A stretch of 64,000 nucleotides of DNA, taken from assembly GCA_902702965.1 (NCBI GenBank), contig CACRXP010000973.1, forward strand, positions 130,048 to 194,047. The letters are read 5' to 3'. Position numbers and translations under genes: made by a program. Shown one piece after another: positions 1 to 12,186 of this stretch. Source of the stretch: Spirometra erinaceieuropaei (lineage: Eukaryota > Platyhelminthes > Cestoda > Diphyllobothriidea > Diphyllobothriidae). The notes beneath the pieces are model-generated. The model was not told the DNA's origin. It made no database searches and saw only the letters and a program-made list of their open reading frames with translations. Within the stretch, counting starts at the first letter, position 1. Every line of letters starts with the position of its first letter.

Positions 1-3000
1 ACGATGGTTGAGAGGCGCAGTTAATCCGAAGATGTCCAACAAGTCCGATTCGAGCCCGGATTGTCCGTTGACATGGAGGACACGTTGGGAGCGGTTGTGC
101 GGCGGCGTTGCCTACTGGACGAAGTTGTGATTTGCGGGCTTCGCGTTTCACTTTGGCGGCAGCGATGCGATTGGTTTCGTAGATCACAGCGCTTGTCTTC
201 ACTGTCCTCCTCCAGGTCGGTCGATCAAGTGCGAGCTCCTCCCAGTTGGTGGGGTTGATTTGCAGGCATTTCAGGGAGGACTTCAGGGTATCCTTGTAAC
301 GGCGAATTTCGCCTCCTTGACGGCGAGAACCCGTCGCGACGTCTCCGTAGAAGAGTCGTTTGGGTAGTCCGTCGTCGTCCATGCGCACCAGGTGGCCGCT
401 CCAGCGCAGCTGTATTTGCCTCAGCATGGTGAAGATGCTGAGGATTTCCGCCCGTTCCAGCAAATCAGTGTCAGGGATTCGATCCTGCCAGTTCAGCTTC
501 AGGATGCGACGAAGACAACTGAGGTGGACGTGGTTCAGTCGGCGTGCCTGTTTTGTGTATACCGTCCAAGTCTCCGCTCCATACAGTAGCGTCGGCAGGA
601 TGACGGCCCTGCACATCTTCAGCTTCGTGCTCAGCTGAAGACCGTGACGGTTCCAAACTGTGCTTTGGAGGCGACCGAAGGCTTGACTGGCTTTCGAGAT
701 CCTGTTGGCGGCTTCGTTATCGATCTTGGTGTTGCAGGCGAGAGTGCTGCCCAGATACGGGAAGTTCTCCACAACCTGCAGTTGGGTTCCGTTCACGCTG
801 ATATGCGGCGGCGCGTTGGGGGCTGTGGCTGAGTTGGGTGGCGGTTGGTGCATCACCACCGTCTTCTGCGTGTTGATGACCAGCCCAAAGTTCTCGCAGA
901 CAGCGGAGAATAGGTCCATGCTGCGTTACATCTCCTCTTCCGAGGTGGTGTTCAGGGTGCAGTCGTCGGCGAAGAGAAGTTCGTGCACGGTGGCTGTGGA
1001 TACGCGCGATTGGAAGTGCATCCGCCGTTGATTCAGGAGGTGACCGTCCGTCCTGTAGGCGATGCGGATTCCAGGGCGTTCGTCGCGGTAGGCGTCCATC
1101 AGCATGGCAGGGAACATAAGACTGAAAAGGGTAGGCGCCAGCACGCAGCCCTGCTTCACTCCGTTGGTCACTGCGAATGCCTCTGAGACAGCTCCGTTGT
1201 CCGTGACTCGCGCCATCATACCGTTGTGCAGCTGACGCACCATCTGAGTGAATCGCTCCGGACAGCCGAATTTCTTCCACAGTCCTTCACAATTCACCGT
1301 GTCGAAGGCTTTCGTCAGGTCCACGAAGGTAGAGTACAGGTGGGTCCGCATCTCCTGACACTTCTCCTGAATTTGACGGACGGCGAAGATCATAACCATG
1401 GCCCGCGATGACGGCGGAAGTCGCACTGGCTTTCTGGCAGGAGGCCCTGTTCGAGATGGTTATTGAGGCGGTTGAGAAGGATGCGAGCGAAGATCTTCCC
1501 GGCGATGTTCAGCAAGGAGATGCCACGGTGATTGTCGCAGACTTGGCGGTTCCCTTTTCGCTTGTATAGGTGCACGATGGTTGCGTCCTTGAAATCTTGC
1601 GGGACTTCACCTTGACGCCACATCTCCTGGAAGAGCACAGTCAGGTGATCCATCAGATGGGGACCTCCGTGCTTGTAGACCTCGACAGGGATTGCGTCCG
1701 ATTCGGGTGCTTTCCCGCTGGAGAGCTGCTGCACGGCCCTGATGGTCTCCTGGAGAGATGGCGGGAGGTCGAGGTCCACGTTGGTCTCTACTTGTGACAA
1801 ACGCTCGATGGCGGCGTCAGAGATGGCGGAAGGGCGGTTGAGGACGCCTCGAAAATGCTCGGCCCATCGCTGTAGGACTTACGTCTTCTCAGTCAGGAGA
1901 GTACTGCCGTCGGCGCTGAGGAGAGGAGCAGTGCCCTTCGTCGGCGGACCGTAGACAGCTTTGATCGCAGAGAAGAAGTTCTTCCATTCGTTGCGGTCCG
2001 CGTACCCTTTGATCTCCTCAGCTTTGCGAGCAGTCCAGGCGTCCTGCATCTCGCGCAGTCGTTGCTGAAGCTGTCGGCGACTGCGGTAGAAGGCAGCTTT
2101 GTTGTCCTCAGTAGGGTGATCTACGTAGGCTTTGTGTAGGCGGTTCTTCTCAGCAAGCAGATTTCTGATGGCGGCGTCGTTGTCGTTGAACCAGTCCTGG
2201 TGTTGGCGGGGAGCGCGACCGAGGACGGCGAGCGCCGTCGACTGGACCGTGTCTCGCAGTTGACACCAGCGGTTCTCCACGGAGGTGTTCTCGGCAGCGG
2301 CGGCGTCGGCAGCGATAGGAAGGTTGTTTAGCCTTTGAGCTAGCTCATTGCTGAAATGAAGATGATGAGCGGGCCAAGACAACAAAGCAACATTCAGCTT
2401 ACCTGGGGGTCGCTTACCTTGTGGTCTCCTGCGAGGCTGTAGGCGAATACACATCTTCGAGATGACGAGGCGATGGTCGGTCCAACCGTCAGCACCCGCG
2501 ATCGCCTTCGTCACCAGCACGTCCCGCTGATCTCGCCTCCGGACGAGGACGTAGTCCAGCAGGTGCCACTGGCGCGACCGGGGATGCCTCCAGGTGGGCC
2601 TCTCTCGCTCCGGCAGACAGAAGAAGGTGTTCGTCAGGATGAGGCGGTGTTCTGCGCAGATGCGGAGCATCATCAGTCCGTTGTCGTTTGAGCCGCGGAG
2701 ACCGTGGGGACCCAGCACTCCCCTCCAGGCAGTATGGTCTGTGCCGACGCGGGCGTTGAAGTCACCAGGCACAATCAACTTGTCCGCCTTCGACACAATC
2801 GCCAAGAGGGCGTGCAGGTCCTCGTAGAATTTGTCTCTTGCAGCGGCGTCGGGGCTGCTCATCGGCCGAGCGTAGGCGCTGATGATGGTAGCGAATTTGC
2901 CCCCACCTCCCGCCGGAGAGGCAGACGGAGGCTCATCAGGCGATCGTTGATGCCCTGCGGCAAGCAAGGCAGTAGTCCCACGATGTCGTTCCGGATGGCG

Positions 3001-3240
3001 AAGGCGACACCCGCGTCACGTCGCTCTGCCCTGGGTCGACCACTCCAGAAGAAGGTGTAGCCGGCACCCACCTCCTCCAGTTGGCCTTGTTCGGAGAAAG
3101 GGGTCTCGCTGAGTGCGGCGATGTTCACCTTGTAGCGCGCCAGTTCTCGTGCCACTAGCGCCGTCCTCCGTTCCGGTCGGTTGCTCCTCGGATTGTCTTA
3201 GAGGGAACGAACATTCCAGGCTGCCAGAGTGATCGGGCTC
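1..3240 (-). pseudogene. LINE copy 1 polyprotein: EEP endonuclease, reverse transcriptase, C2H2 finger (broken)
   Basis: The product would nick target DNA and reverse-transcribe the element RNA at the nick. The endonuclease begins with AAWNVRSL near 3210. It continues with ALSET (about 3110), GDFNAR (about 2770), LLDYVLV (about 2540) and WTDHRLV (about 2475), so all expected catalytic residues are present. The reverse transcriptase shows KRKGNRQVCDNHRGISLL (about 1550), motif A FVDLTKAFD (about 1310), motif B VKQGCVLAPTLF (about 1150) and motif C FADD (about 965). The C-terminus near 1-110 reads [20 protein letters not shown], a C2H2-like finger whose last histidine is lost. Damage seen: in-frame TAA at 3198-3200, a frameshift near 2900, TAA at 1876-1878, a one-base frameshift near 1420, and TAA at 923-925. 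From 922 to the left edge the frame is open. Only these lesions separate it from a full ORF, so the copy is inactive but recent. Confidence 0.92.
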
Positions 3241-3536
3241 ACCCTGCCAGTCTGGCGACTGCGGCGGCGAAAAGTAGGAGTAGGAGAAGAAGAAGAATAG
3301 GCTGGAAGAGGAAGAGAGTGATTGTTGTTGTTCTTGTTTCGGTTTTGGCTGTTTCGGCAGTGTGTGTTTTGTCTGCGGCCACGGCCAGCCTACAGACAGC
3401 GTGGTTCCCAGCGATCTTTAGGGCACCTTTTCTAGCCCCCTCTCCTCGCGAGTGCAGGCAGCGCATCCCTAAATAGGGCTGCCCGGTTATCCCAGACGGC
3501 TGCCGGACTCCACTATGGGCCACGACTTTTTGTTTG

Positions 3537-4217
3537 TGAGAGAACGACCCTAGTTAGCCTAGGACCTTGGTGGTTATGTGATAGAGTTAAGTAGGAGAGA
3601 GCATACACACAACCTAACGCTATGGGACTTACAGCTAGCTACAGTGGACAATCAGACACAGTCATCAGTCAGAGACATAAGTGAGAGGGCACCCCTCAAG
3701 ATCAAGCACAGTAACACCTAGGTATTAGCAGAGAGAGGCATAGACTGACAGACAGACAGTCGCAGCAGGCATCAAGAGTTTCGTCTAGAGAGTAACAGAC
3801 AGACTAACATATAGAGGGAAGGCAACAAGAGCAGCATACAACACGCAACTTCAACAGACAATGGGAAGAAACAAATCAAATTCACTTACCTGAAGAAGAA
3901 CTTACCTGGCGGCCTCCTGCGATGGTCCAGGCAGAGCCACGTCTCGACGGTGCCGACGCGAAGATCCATCCGGTCAGCGGAGACCAGAGTACCGCGTGTG
4001 CAGGTGCACACACGGATACCCTCACCTGGTTTAGCCCGCCGGTCGAGGCTGTTGCCCGGCGTGTGGCCGCTGAGCAGAGCCCAGCTACGTGGAGCCACAG
4101 GTGGGAGTTGGGTACCAGCAAATGGACGCTAGGCGTAGTCTCACCTGCAAGCAAGTGAGCGACCATTACGACCATCACGTGAACCCAACGCTGACACCCC
4201 TACACCCCCCCCCACAC
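3537..4217 (-). other. Putative 5' leader of LINE copy 1
   Basis: This lies directly upstream (to the right) of the endonuclease start. The part next to the ORF, including the CAGCCCTATTTAGGG stretch at about 3470-3485, is shared with the 5' fragment at 58.7 kb, so it belongs to the element. Between 3886 and 4098 the minus strand has a short ORF containing GHTPGNSLDRRAKPGEG and DLRVGTVETWLCLDHRRRPP. Two splice-donor-like CAG/GTAAG sites occur at about 3908 and 3892 on the minus strand. The stretch 3540-3880 is rich in AGAC/ACAG simple sequence. Whether 3886-4217 belongs to the element or is neighbouring sequence is not certain. Confidence 0.5.
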
Positions 4218-4223
4218 ACAATG

Positions 4224-4495
4224 ACAGTTCGACCATCGGTTTCGATGATGTCCACCGTGGGCCCCACAGTTGCAGCAGCAATGGGAGCAGGGACGGTGAC
4301 TTACGCAGGGGTTTATAGTGCCGGTAGACTTGCGTAGCATCTACCTACACTCTCTCCTCCTCCCCCGTCTGGGCCCGGTGTCAAGACAGAGTCAAGAAGA
4401 CCGGAGACGAGAGAGGCCGCAGGTGGATGGCTCGGACGGATCCTCACCTTGGCGTTCGGCCACACCTCCTGGTCCACACATCAGGTAACCAGGTA
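4224..4495 (-). mobile_element. LINE 3' UTR fragment (5'-truncated insertion)
   Basis: About 270 bp nearly identical to 59607-59880, which is the 3' end of a LINE copy that still has its zinc-finger coding end. On the plus strand it begins ACAGTTCGACCATCGG, which is the reverse complement of the LINE 3' terminus. It reads on through GGGAGCAGGGACGGTGACTT and CCGGTGTCAAGACAGAGTC. The only differences from the 59.6-kb copy are a few substitutions and a diverging end, so the two are young. Confidence 0.85.
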
Positions 4496-6011
4496 ACAGG
4501 CAATACACACACATACGCACACAGCAATCTGGTTATCATCTTAGAAAGACTAACCGGTGGATGGCAGTGCGGTTCTCCACAGGCTTTCGTTTCGGGTCGC
4601 AGGCGCTGAATGCGGATTTGACCAACTGGATTTAAGATCATATGCGCAAAAGTCGCCAGTTTTCTCGTCGATGCTACCCTATCTCCCACTCTCTCGGAGG
4701 CAAGTCAGGGTTTCCAAGCAAGGACGCGTCATTATTGCTATTTACTTCCCACAGTCCCTCTGTGGCTGATGGACTTTGGCGCAAATATTCATACTTTAAA
4801 TTTCGGTCTGTGCCTATAGACCCTAGCTCTAACTGATTTACTCCAAACTAGCAGATAATTCCCGAGGAAATTAAAAAGCAACAATTTTCAAACTGGAGTA
4901 TCTACCAGAAAGCACATGGGAAATGCTAAGGGGTCCCACTGAAGAGCCTAGCCATGCAGAGGCAGAACATCGACGAAACACGCTTGTCTGGGCTCTTAGC
5001 TAGTACCCGTGTTGCTAGTCTGGTATGTTCTAGATCTAAAATGACGCGTCATTTGGCTTGGCGTTTTAATGGCATTATATCGAATACATACGCTTGCGAT
5101 CTGCACCACAAACGCATTTGCTTGAAATAAGGAGGTCATGTGCGGACCGTACAGGCCGAATAAAGCATGATTTTTTACGTCTTTATGCAGCATACAGCCA
5201 CGCATCTTATCTTGAGCGGCTGCTGTTTTCAAACATTCTTGAAGCCAACTGACTAGTTGATACGCTCAGGAAAGTGTCTAACAACCCTATGGCCGTGGAA
5301 ACAGAAAAAAATTTGATTTCGCAACTGACCATTTGAATTTTGTGCTTAGACCGCTTACTGCGCCTTCAGTGACGTGCTTGCAAATGTCACATCACAAAAG
5401 AAGCACAAAGAACCCCTTTTTTAAAATTCAAAAATACAGTCTTTTATCTACTAAATATCACACTTATTTGCGTCAGCGTTTTATAAGATTTAACTTTGTT
5501 GACTACAGACTCGGCAACTTTTTGTTTCAGAAAAAGAGATGACAACCTCTCCAGAAGACAGAGCAGGCAAAAAATAACTCCATTTGCATCTATTTGAATC
5601 GAGATTCTTCCGGGTAAAAAAACAAGGGAAGATTTAAATGCACCAAAGTCTCCCGTCTCTAGGCCTCTGCAGCTGAAGCTTTCTATGCATCTGGTTGTTG
5701 TTTGGGAATGGGTATAAGACGTTCTTTAGAGAAATCAGAGGCTACGGCTCCTCCGCTAGTAAACTCTGAATTATGACTACCTTATGGAGGCGACAAACTT
5801 ACTACCGTTAAGAAGGGTCAACCGGAAACATGCCACCGCACTATCAAATAAACACTTTCTGGAAGTAAATTATAACTCGAAAAGGAGGTTAATGTAGACT
5901 TCCAGCGCTAGATGTCCTCTTAAAGCGATGAACTGAGAGATCATTACGCATAACAGTTTACTACAAATAAGCTAATGCGCAAATGGTTCTGCGCGATGAG
6001 AACAACCGACA
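4496..6011. other. Unassigned sequence, no gene seen
   Basis: There is no convincing coding region and no repeat I can match inside the window. The only open frames are short (under 85 codons), without recognisable motifs or splice context. The composition becomes AT-rich from about 4790 onwards, typical of the low-complexity background here. Confidence 0.5.
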
Positions 6012-6300
6012 GTTTGATCGTTCTTTTTCGACGACGTCCATTGTGTGCCCCACAGCACGGTGGGAGCAGGAACAGTGACTTGCGCGTGATCTCACTTATA
6101 ACGATCGTACACTTTCGTAACAGCTATCTCGCTCTCTCCTCCTCCCCCATCTGGGCCCGGTGTCATGACGCAGTCAAGAAGATCGGGGACGAAAGAGGCC
6201 GCAGATGGCTGTTACGGCGTCATCTGCACCAAGGCGTATCACCAGACCCCCCCTCCACAGAAAACACCCGCTCAGGATATGAAAACGGTCGCCATACCTC
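6012..6300 (-). mobile_element. LINE 3' UTR fragment, diverged
   Basis: The plus strand carries the diagnostic order of the LINE 3' UTR complement: GACGTCCATTGTGTGCCCCACAG, then GTGGGAGCAGGAACAGTGACTT, then CTCTCTCCTCCTCCCCCATC, then CCCGGTGTCATGACGCAGTC. It is clearly more diverged than the 4.2-kb copy. The 141-codon open frame overlapping it is fortuitous. Confidence 0.78.
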
Positions 6301-8629
6301 CCATGGACGGAGTGATGCTAACAACTCGCCTTGTCAGGCGGGAACGCTCTGTCCTGACCAAGAAGACTATCCAGTTGAGCCAAATCAATTGTTTGAATAA
6401 TTTTGCGAGATGGAAGCCCGTAAGATTTCGAATGCCGATGCAAGAGTTATCATATGTTAAAAGGAAAGAAATGAGGTAGTTCCAGCCAGACATCGAAGGA
6501 CACTTCAGAAAGCATCAAACACAAGTGACACACGAAACCGACCACAGCATTACGCATTCAGCCCACACACCCTACGGATAGCGCTGACTAACAAGACGAT
6601 AAGAAAGCAGACTTCAAATATCAACTGACGGTATAAAGAGGCTTGACCATATTTCTCCAAGGCCCGGAGTACGCAAGATACCGGGCACACCTCCGACTGG
6701 GACAAAACTCGCATCATCGACGTCTGCCGATCCGAGAAAGGTCAAGAAATCCTCGAACATTCTGAATGGAATAATATGAGCAAAAATCGAAGCGAGTAAT
6801 GGAAAAGATGATGTCCACTCCAAACAGAATGACGGCTTTCGCCGGTCGTTTATTTGCACAAACGACGGAAAAGTGTCGATTTTTAAGCATGTCCAAAATA
6901 TTAACTATTTTTCGCATTTACTCAACGTCTGATGAAGATCTGTGTAACCGGCGTTGGAAACTGATACAGTAAGGTTAATTGCGTTTCCCGAAGAACATAT
7001 ATGTCTTCAAACATATATATCGTATGTTGCGTAGCCCATGAAACAATCACGGAAAACTAGGTGAGTTCTTTCGTGCACTTCAAACATCGCAAACTCCTTA
7101 TCTGACCATCACGTCCAGGCGAAAGTTCCTTTCTCGTTCAGATTATGTTTTTAAATAATTTTTTCAAGGAGAAAGTCTATACATTTGTGCAGAAATAAAG
7201 GTTACTATATATATTCAGTTACATTTCTGTTCCTAGGTCATAACTGTGCATTAGTTATTTTTTACTAGAGGGCACTTATCTAAAAGGGAAAGGTATACAA
7301 GGCAAAATTTTCCTGCTTGAAAATTGTTTTATATCCCGAATAAGTTAGCCGAAGCAAGATGAGAACACGAACACTATTTGCGTGAAAACAGAAGTTTTAT
7401 TTTATTATCAACATTCGGATTTGCGAGGCTGTGTGGATATTATGTCCTAGCAAATAACAAGTATGCCTACATTGAGCGGTCAGAAGGCAGTTAAGCCCAT
7501 TTTTGCGAGGTTCGCCTTTTTCAGTGTACAACAGAAGTTCCGTTCATTTATACGGACGAGTGCTTGTAGTTGCAAACCTCTCACCACAAATAACCACACT
7601 GGCGCTTTCGTCTTTAGTCGAAGCTTTTTGCTAGAAAAGCAACAGACTGACACCTGCATTTTAGCATTAAATGTGCTAAAAGTTGACCTTGACCAGTGAA
7701 CGGAGCAGAAGTCATCAACGACACGTGCGGCCGTAAAAGTGTCTCTTTGCCCTCGAGGCGCAGTTCTTTCAAACCAGCCCTCCTCGGACATATGACCTTG
7801 CAGAGTGCAACGCTTCAGACCTTCTCGTGGATGACAAGCAGAGCTTCGCCGGATCTCAGGTGAAGCTAGGACTTCGAATAGGACACTGAAGAAGAACAGG
7901 CAATGGCATGGAGAAGGACACCATTTAACCGACGACAGACTGCGGATCAGGGCCTTTTATCTTGGCATCCATCTGCTGGACTTTGCGTACATTGCACTCC
8001 CAATAACAATCACTCCCCATGACTTCAAACCCGCATCCAAACTTCTTTATTTTTAAAAGTCTATTTTTTGTTTATTATTAATTGCCGCGCTCATTTCTGC
8101 TGTCGTGCGGAAGCGTACGATGAGTCTTTCAGGAGAAATCCAAACAATTTCTGTGTTTTCCTGCATTTCCTCAGGTTACTGTCTAGTGCGCTGCCCCACC
8201 CGTAGAACTCCTCTTATCGCCGATCACGTATGACACGATCCTTAATATACCGACAGTAAAGTGGGATCCTTCTTCATACTGTTGCCGAGGGACACCTACA
8301 TACTTCCTTGCTGCAGTTCGCGACCCATATCATAAAAATTGATGGCGGAAATTCATAGGAAAATTTTCCGACATCATAAGCGTTTAGCATTTTGCTCACT
8401 CGCCCAACTCCTGCCGGCGGATGTCCTTTGATCCTGCAGAAAATATATCTGAGAAATTTTGTCAGCATTTTTAGTAACGTAAAATAAATGGCTAAAAGTG
8501 CCATTTTTTCTCGACTTCACCTAACAGAAATATATAGCATACGAACATCCGTCAACGGAATGCTGTATTAAAACAAGCCTTAAAAAGACAACTTATTGGA
8601 GCAAGTTTCCCAAAAGGTCGAAAACATAC
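6301..8629. other. Unassigned AT-rich sequence, no gene seen
   Basis: No repeat or coding family is recognised. Small open frames on both strands (for example 7480-7791 minus, 7463-7699 plus, 8274-8504 minus) are under 105 codons and overlap each other in sense and antisense. They show no motif or splice pattern I can defend. Confidence 0.45.
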
Positions 8630-11250
8630 TCGTAGTTGACTTTTGTTTTGGACGATTACTTTTTTCGACAATGAGGTTTAACGTTTGGGTGAGCCTTCAG
8701 ATGTGACCCAAACGACCATTTACATGAAAAGGAATGCCCAAACACTCATTGTCTCGGCAAATGTCTTAAAAAATATCTCATTCTGGCAGTCTTAATAAAC
8801 ACATTACATAAAATTTGCCTTTTTACTAATCGATTGAAAGCCCAGAGAAGTATGAAATATACAGCCATATTTCAAGGGTGATTTGAAACTCAACTTAATC
8901 GAGATCAAAGAAAAAGCGCAAATTAGTTTTACAGAAGAAAAGCTCTCCTATACACTAAATGGTATGATTGGGACTACACCTGTGATTCTACTTGAATTTA
9001 TTAGTCACTGATCAGCCTGAGAACATGTGATCTTTTGAAAACGTTTTCCTATGAAATCAAGCCAAATTTTATGGACCTTACTAAATCGCACCTCAATTAA
9101 TACTTAAATGACGAAATGCACCGAATCCTCCGAGACCGTTTTTGGAATCTATAGTCTAAATGTAGGCTGTTGGCAAACCACCATACTTGATATTACACTA
9201 CTTCTTAAAAAGGTGTTTCAATGTAAACTTCACTAACAGCACCATCGTCCAACTTTATTCTATTTGCGTCGTCTTATTCACCCAAGTTATTTTGCAGGAA
9301 CAGACTTTATGTATATGTAAAACTGAAGTTTACTCATTCACAATCATTTTCGACGTCTTCGGAATTTTCTGCTTTTTTTAAAAGTATTCATATTTCTAAA
9401 CAACTCAACATCACTGTTAATATTTCTTTTATGTTTTTAATCCACTAAAATTTTGTACTTAGTGATCCAGATATCGGGTCTATACGCTTGTGTCGGTCTG
9501 TGAGTGATTACCAATCATTCGTAAATTTCGGCACATTCCATTAGGTAGGTCATCCACTGTAGGTAACCGTACGGTTGCTTCATTGCCAACACAGTTCATT
9601 AAGAACTCTGGGTATTTTTCGAGTGTGAGAATTTATGATTTAAAAAGAGCGTTCAAATGCACTGCAAAAAAGTGAGTTGACCAGCACTGCGAGAGTGCAA
9701 CTGCAACCGGCATGTTCGAAAACACTTCGGACCTCAGCAGCAGGAAATACCGTCCAAAATCAAGACTTCTGAAAACGTTCTGAATTTTGGCAAACAGAAG
9801 GGATTTGGTTCTCTGTATGGCGAGAGAGATTGTTCTGGAGGTTGACAAAACGTCAAGTTAGGCAGTTGGCGACACCTCAAAACAACACCCAGGGATGAGA
9901 AAAATAACAAGCGCTTATATTGGAGCTAAGTGGTGCAGGCTTGATGGGAAATCGAGGCAAACAGAAAAAGCGTTGGGCTAGTACACTGAAACAGTCCCCA
10001 ACAACTGCTACTGCAGGTTACCTCTTCTTTATGGCTGTCCACTCGGCCATTTTGCGGCTGGCCACCTAGTTGCCTTCTCGTTAGAGGCCGCTAGAGGCTA
10101 ATCCCACTGTGCTTGCTGAGGTAGCCTCGGCAGGCCGTTCTGTACACATTCTGCTGAGAAAAGACAAACAGCGGCCGGCATGCCATCGCATCAACTTAGT
10201 TCATCACAGTCGACCTCTCCTTCCCCCCCCCCTTCCCCCTACCACCCCGATCCAGTTTTCCTCGACTGCACACCTCTTATCCTTCTTTTTATTACATTCT
10301 GTTTGCTGTTTCTACGACTCATGCGTTCGGTGAGTCACATTACGTCATCCAGTAGACTGGTGTCCTAACAGATACACAAGGTGACCCAAGTCATGAATGG
10401 TGTCGAGATTTACGAATGACTGCCAATCACTCGCAAAACGGCACTATTTCATGAGTCAAATGTCTATGTTAATTAAGTACAAGTTTAAAAGAATTAAAAA
10501 AGTGACAGAAATATTAAAGGCAGTGTTGTGTTGCTCAGAAATGTCGATATTTTAGAAAGACGCAATATCCCAAAAACGTCAGAAATGGCTCTAATTTAGT
10601 AGACTTCGTTTTTAGATGTATAGAATGTATTTTCATGCCAAAACGTAGTAAATATGAAAGTATAAGTAAAACAACGTCTAATAATAATGCTTCAGTGAAG
10701 TTTACATCTAAATATCGTTTAATAATTAATGCGATTTCATTTATGAAGGGGTGTCAACTGCCTAGATTCTGAGTGTAGCTTCAAAAACAGTTTTTCAGGG
10801 TTTTGTGATAGCCTTGACTCGTAGGAACAAAATTTTTTATAAGGTGGCATGTTAACAGACCGGTCGGGGCCCAATAACTTTAAATAAAACTTACAGGCGT
10901 AATCGTAAACATACCATTTTCGGTTTATAGAGAGAAATTTCCTTCCGTTAAATTAATTTCCACTTTTAGTTCGTTTTCGATTACGTTGCGTTTAAGATCG
11001 CCCTCGAAATGTTACTGAATAATTCATTATTTTCAGTGTTTCCACCCGATCGTCCATAAAGACAGATTCTGAATTATCTGTCCGTTGAGGACTTTAGAAT
11101 AAGATTATTTTTAAAGGCATTTACCGAATTAGTGAGTGTTCGGGCGCTCCTTTTCACGAAAATGGTCGTTTGGGTCACATGTGAAGACTCATTCAAACAC
11201 CAAACTTCATTTTCGAGAAAAATGGCTGTCCACATCGAAAGTCAGCAACA
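8630..11250. repeat. Large imperfect palindrome (about 2.6 kb), likely a foldback element
   Basis: Sequence at about 8630-9560 recurs in reverse complement at about 10370-11250. Anchors: GTGACCCAAACGACCATTT at about 8704 (plus) and at about 11163-11180 (minus); GTAAACTTCACT at 9221 (plus) and about 10699 (minus); GAGTGATTnnCAnTCATTCGTAAAT at about 9502 (plus) and about 10405-10430 (minus). Order and spacing match over some 900 bp per arm at roughly 70 percent identity by eye. The unmatched centre (about 9560-10370) includes a C-rich tract at 10222. No transposase is visible, so it is probably an old non-autonomous foldback element. It is a different family from the CAGT-ended copies. Confidence 0.72.
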
Positions 11251-12186
11251 AATGTGCCTGCGATCAATAAGAAATCTTTAGAAAGTGCTTTATTACTGCA
11301 CTCAGTAAGAGGAGGCTTTAGTACAACCAACGCTTTAGCCAACTGAGCTACGAGGTTCCACCGGGAGCTGTGACTTTGATTGCATTTGGACCAAGTTACG
11401 CGCCCAGCCTACTGCAGCATATGGAATCCACCAAATCTGGTACAGTAAGCTAATAGCCCAAGCAGGATTTCCTAAGTAATCCACATAGAATCCACCAGAT
11501 AACCACCAGACCCACGCAATTAATAGATGTTTTGGCAGATTTTGAATAATTTATTTGAATCAATTGTGAAAAACTCGGCGCCTCGGTGGGCGGGTAACTT
11601 GACCCGACGCAAACCATACAAAGCATTAGCACAAAGCACCCTACGTTTAAGCAATTGCTTTTTTGCGATAAAAGTCGTTATCGTTGTCTTTCCTCGCCTC
11701 GCACACTGCTGCTCGGTGTTCTTTAAATTTTGTTGCTTTTGTGGGAACTATAAATCGTAAGTTGATGAAAGCATACTACGGTCGAGACGCCGTTTTGATG
11801 CATAGAATGTCTGTGTTAAACACGAGCTTACAATAGATTCGAATAATTCAACTGAATACCCAATTTTGGAAAGTTGGCTGTGGTCTCGGAGCGATTCGAG
11901 CCCTTGATGGGACTCACAAAACACTAGTAGAATCAGCGCTCTAACCACCTAACCGGTAGGTACGCGGCCTAAAGCACACAGTGAGGTAAACTACGCACAC
12001 AACCCACTTTACCGTGTGCAACCATCACCCTTGTCATAATACTCTGACTGCCGAGCGGTTTCTGTGTCCGCCGGCATCGCCGGGCTTCTTTCAATTGGAT
12101 CAGTTAAGTTTGCATCTAACTTGGCGCAGTATCTTCACAATCAACTTTAAAAGGTGTTCTAGACTTGCCTTAACTGTACTAACTTA
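11251..12186 (-). repeat. Region with two tRNA-like (SINE-like) fragments
   Basis: On the minus strand about 11300-11362 carries a tRNA A-box-like TAGCTCAGTTGGCTAAAGCG, without a matching B box. About 11875-11965 carries GGTTAGGTGGTTAGAGCGC followed by the B-box-like GGCTCGAATCG, a complete but degenerate tRNA-like head. Neither folds into a convincing functional tRNA, since the acceptor and anticodon stems are broken. I read both as relics of tRNA-derived SINEs. The rest of the interval is unassigned. Confidence 0.5.

Larger units (their letters stand above)
1..4217 (-). mobile_element. LINE (non-LTR retrotransposon) copy 1, EEP-RT-zinc finger family
   Basis: A long minus-strand retrotransposon whose 3' end runs off the left edge of the window. 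Reading right to left it has a leader of about 0.7 kb, then an apurinic-like (EEP) endonuclease, a reverse transcriptase and the first C-terminal C2H2 finger. The same element recurs in this window at 53.9-57.0 kb (plus), at 58.7-59.6 kb (5' part, plus) and at 59.6-61.07 kb (3' part, minus), which let me order its parts. The coding part has few lesions, so this is a fairly young copy. The exact clade (RTE-, CR1- or jockey-related) cannot be fixed without a phylogeny. Confidence 0.93.

Noticed and set aside
717..1280. A 187-codon minus frame inside LINE copy 1
   Set aside because: It is an out-of-frame shadow of the reverse transcriptase. The real frame carries the motif blocks.
4224..4495. 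The dispersed GTTCGACCGTCG repeat as a novel SINE
   Set aside because: It lacks A/B boxes and is contiguous with LINE coding ends at 56.5 and 60.7 kb, so it is a LINE 3' UTR.
5975..6400. A 141-codon plus-strand frame
   Set aside because: It overlaps the complement of a LINE 3' UTR. The frame is fortuitous.
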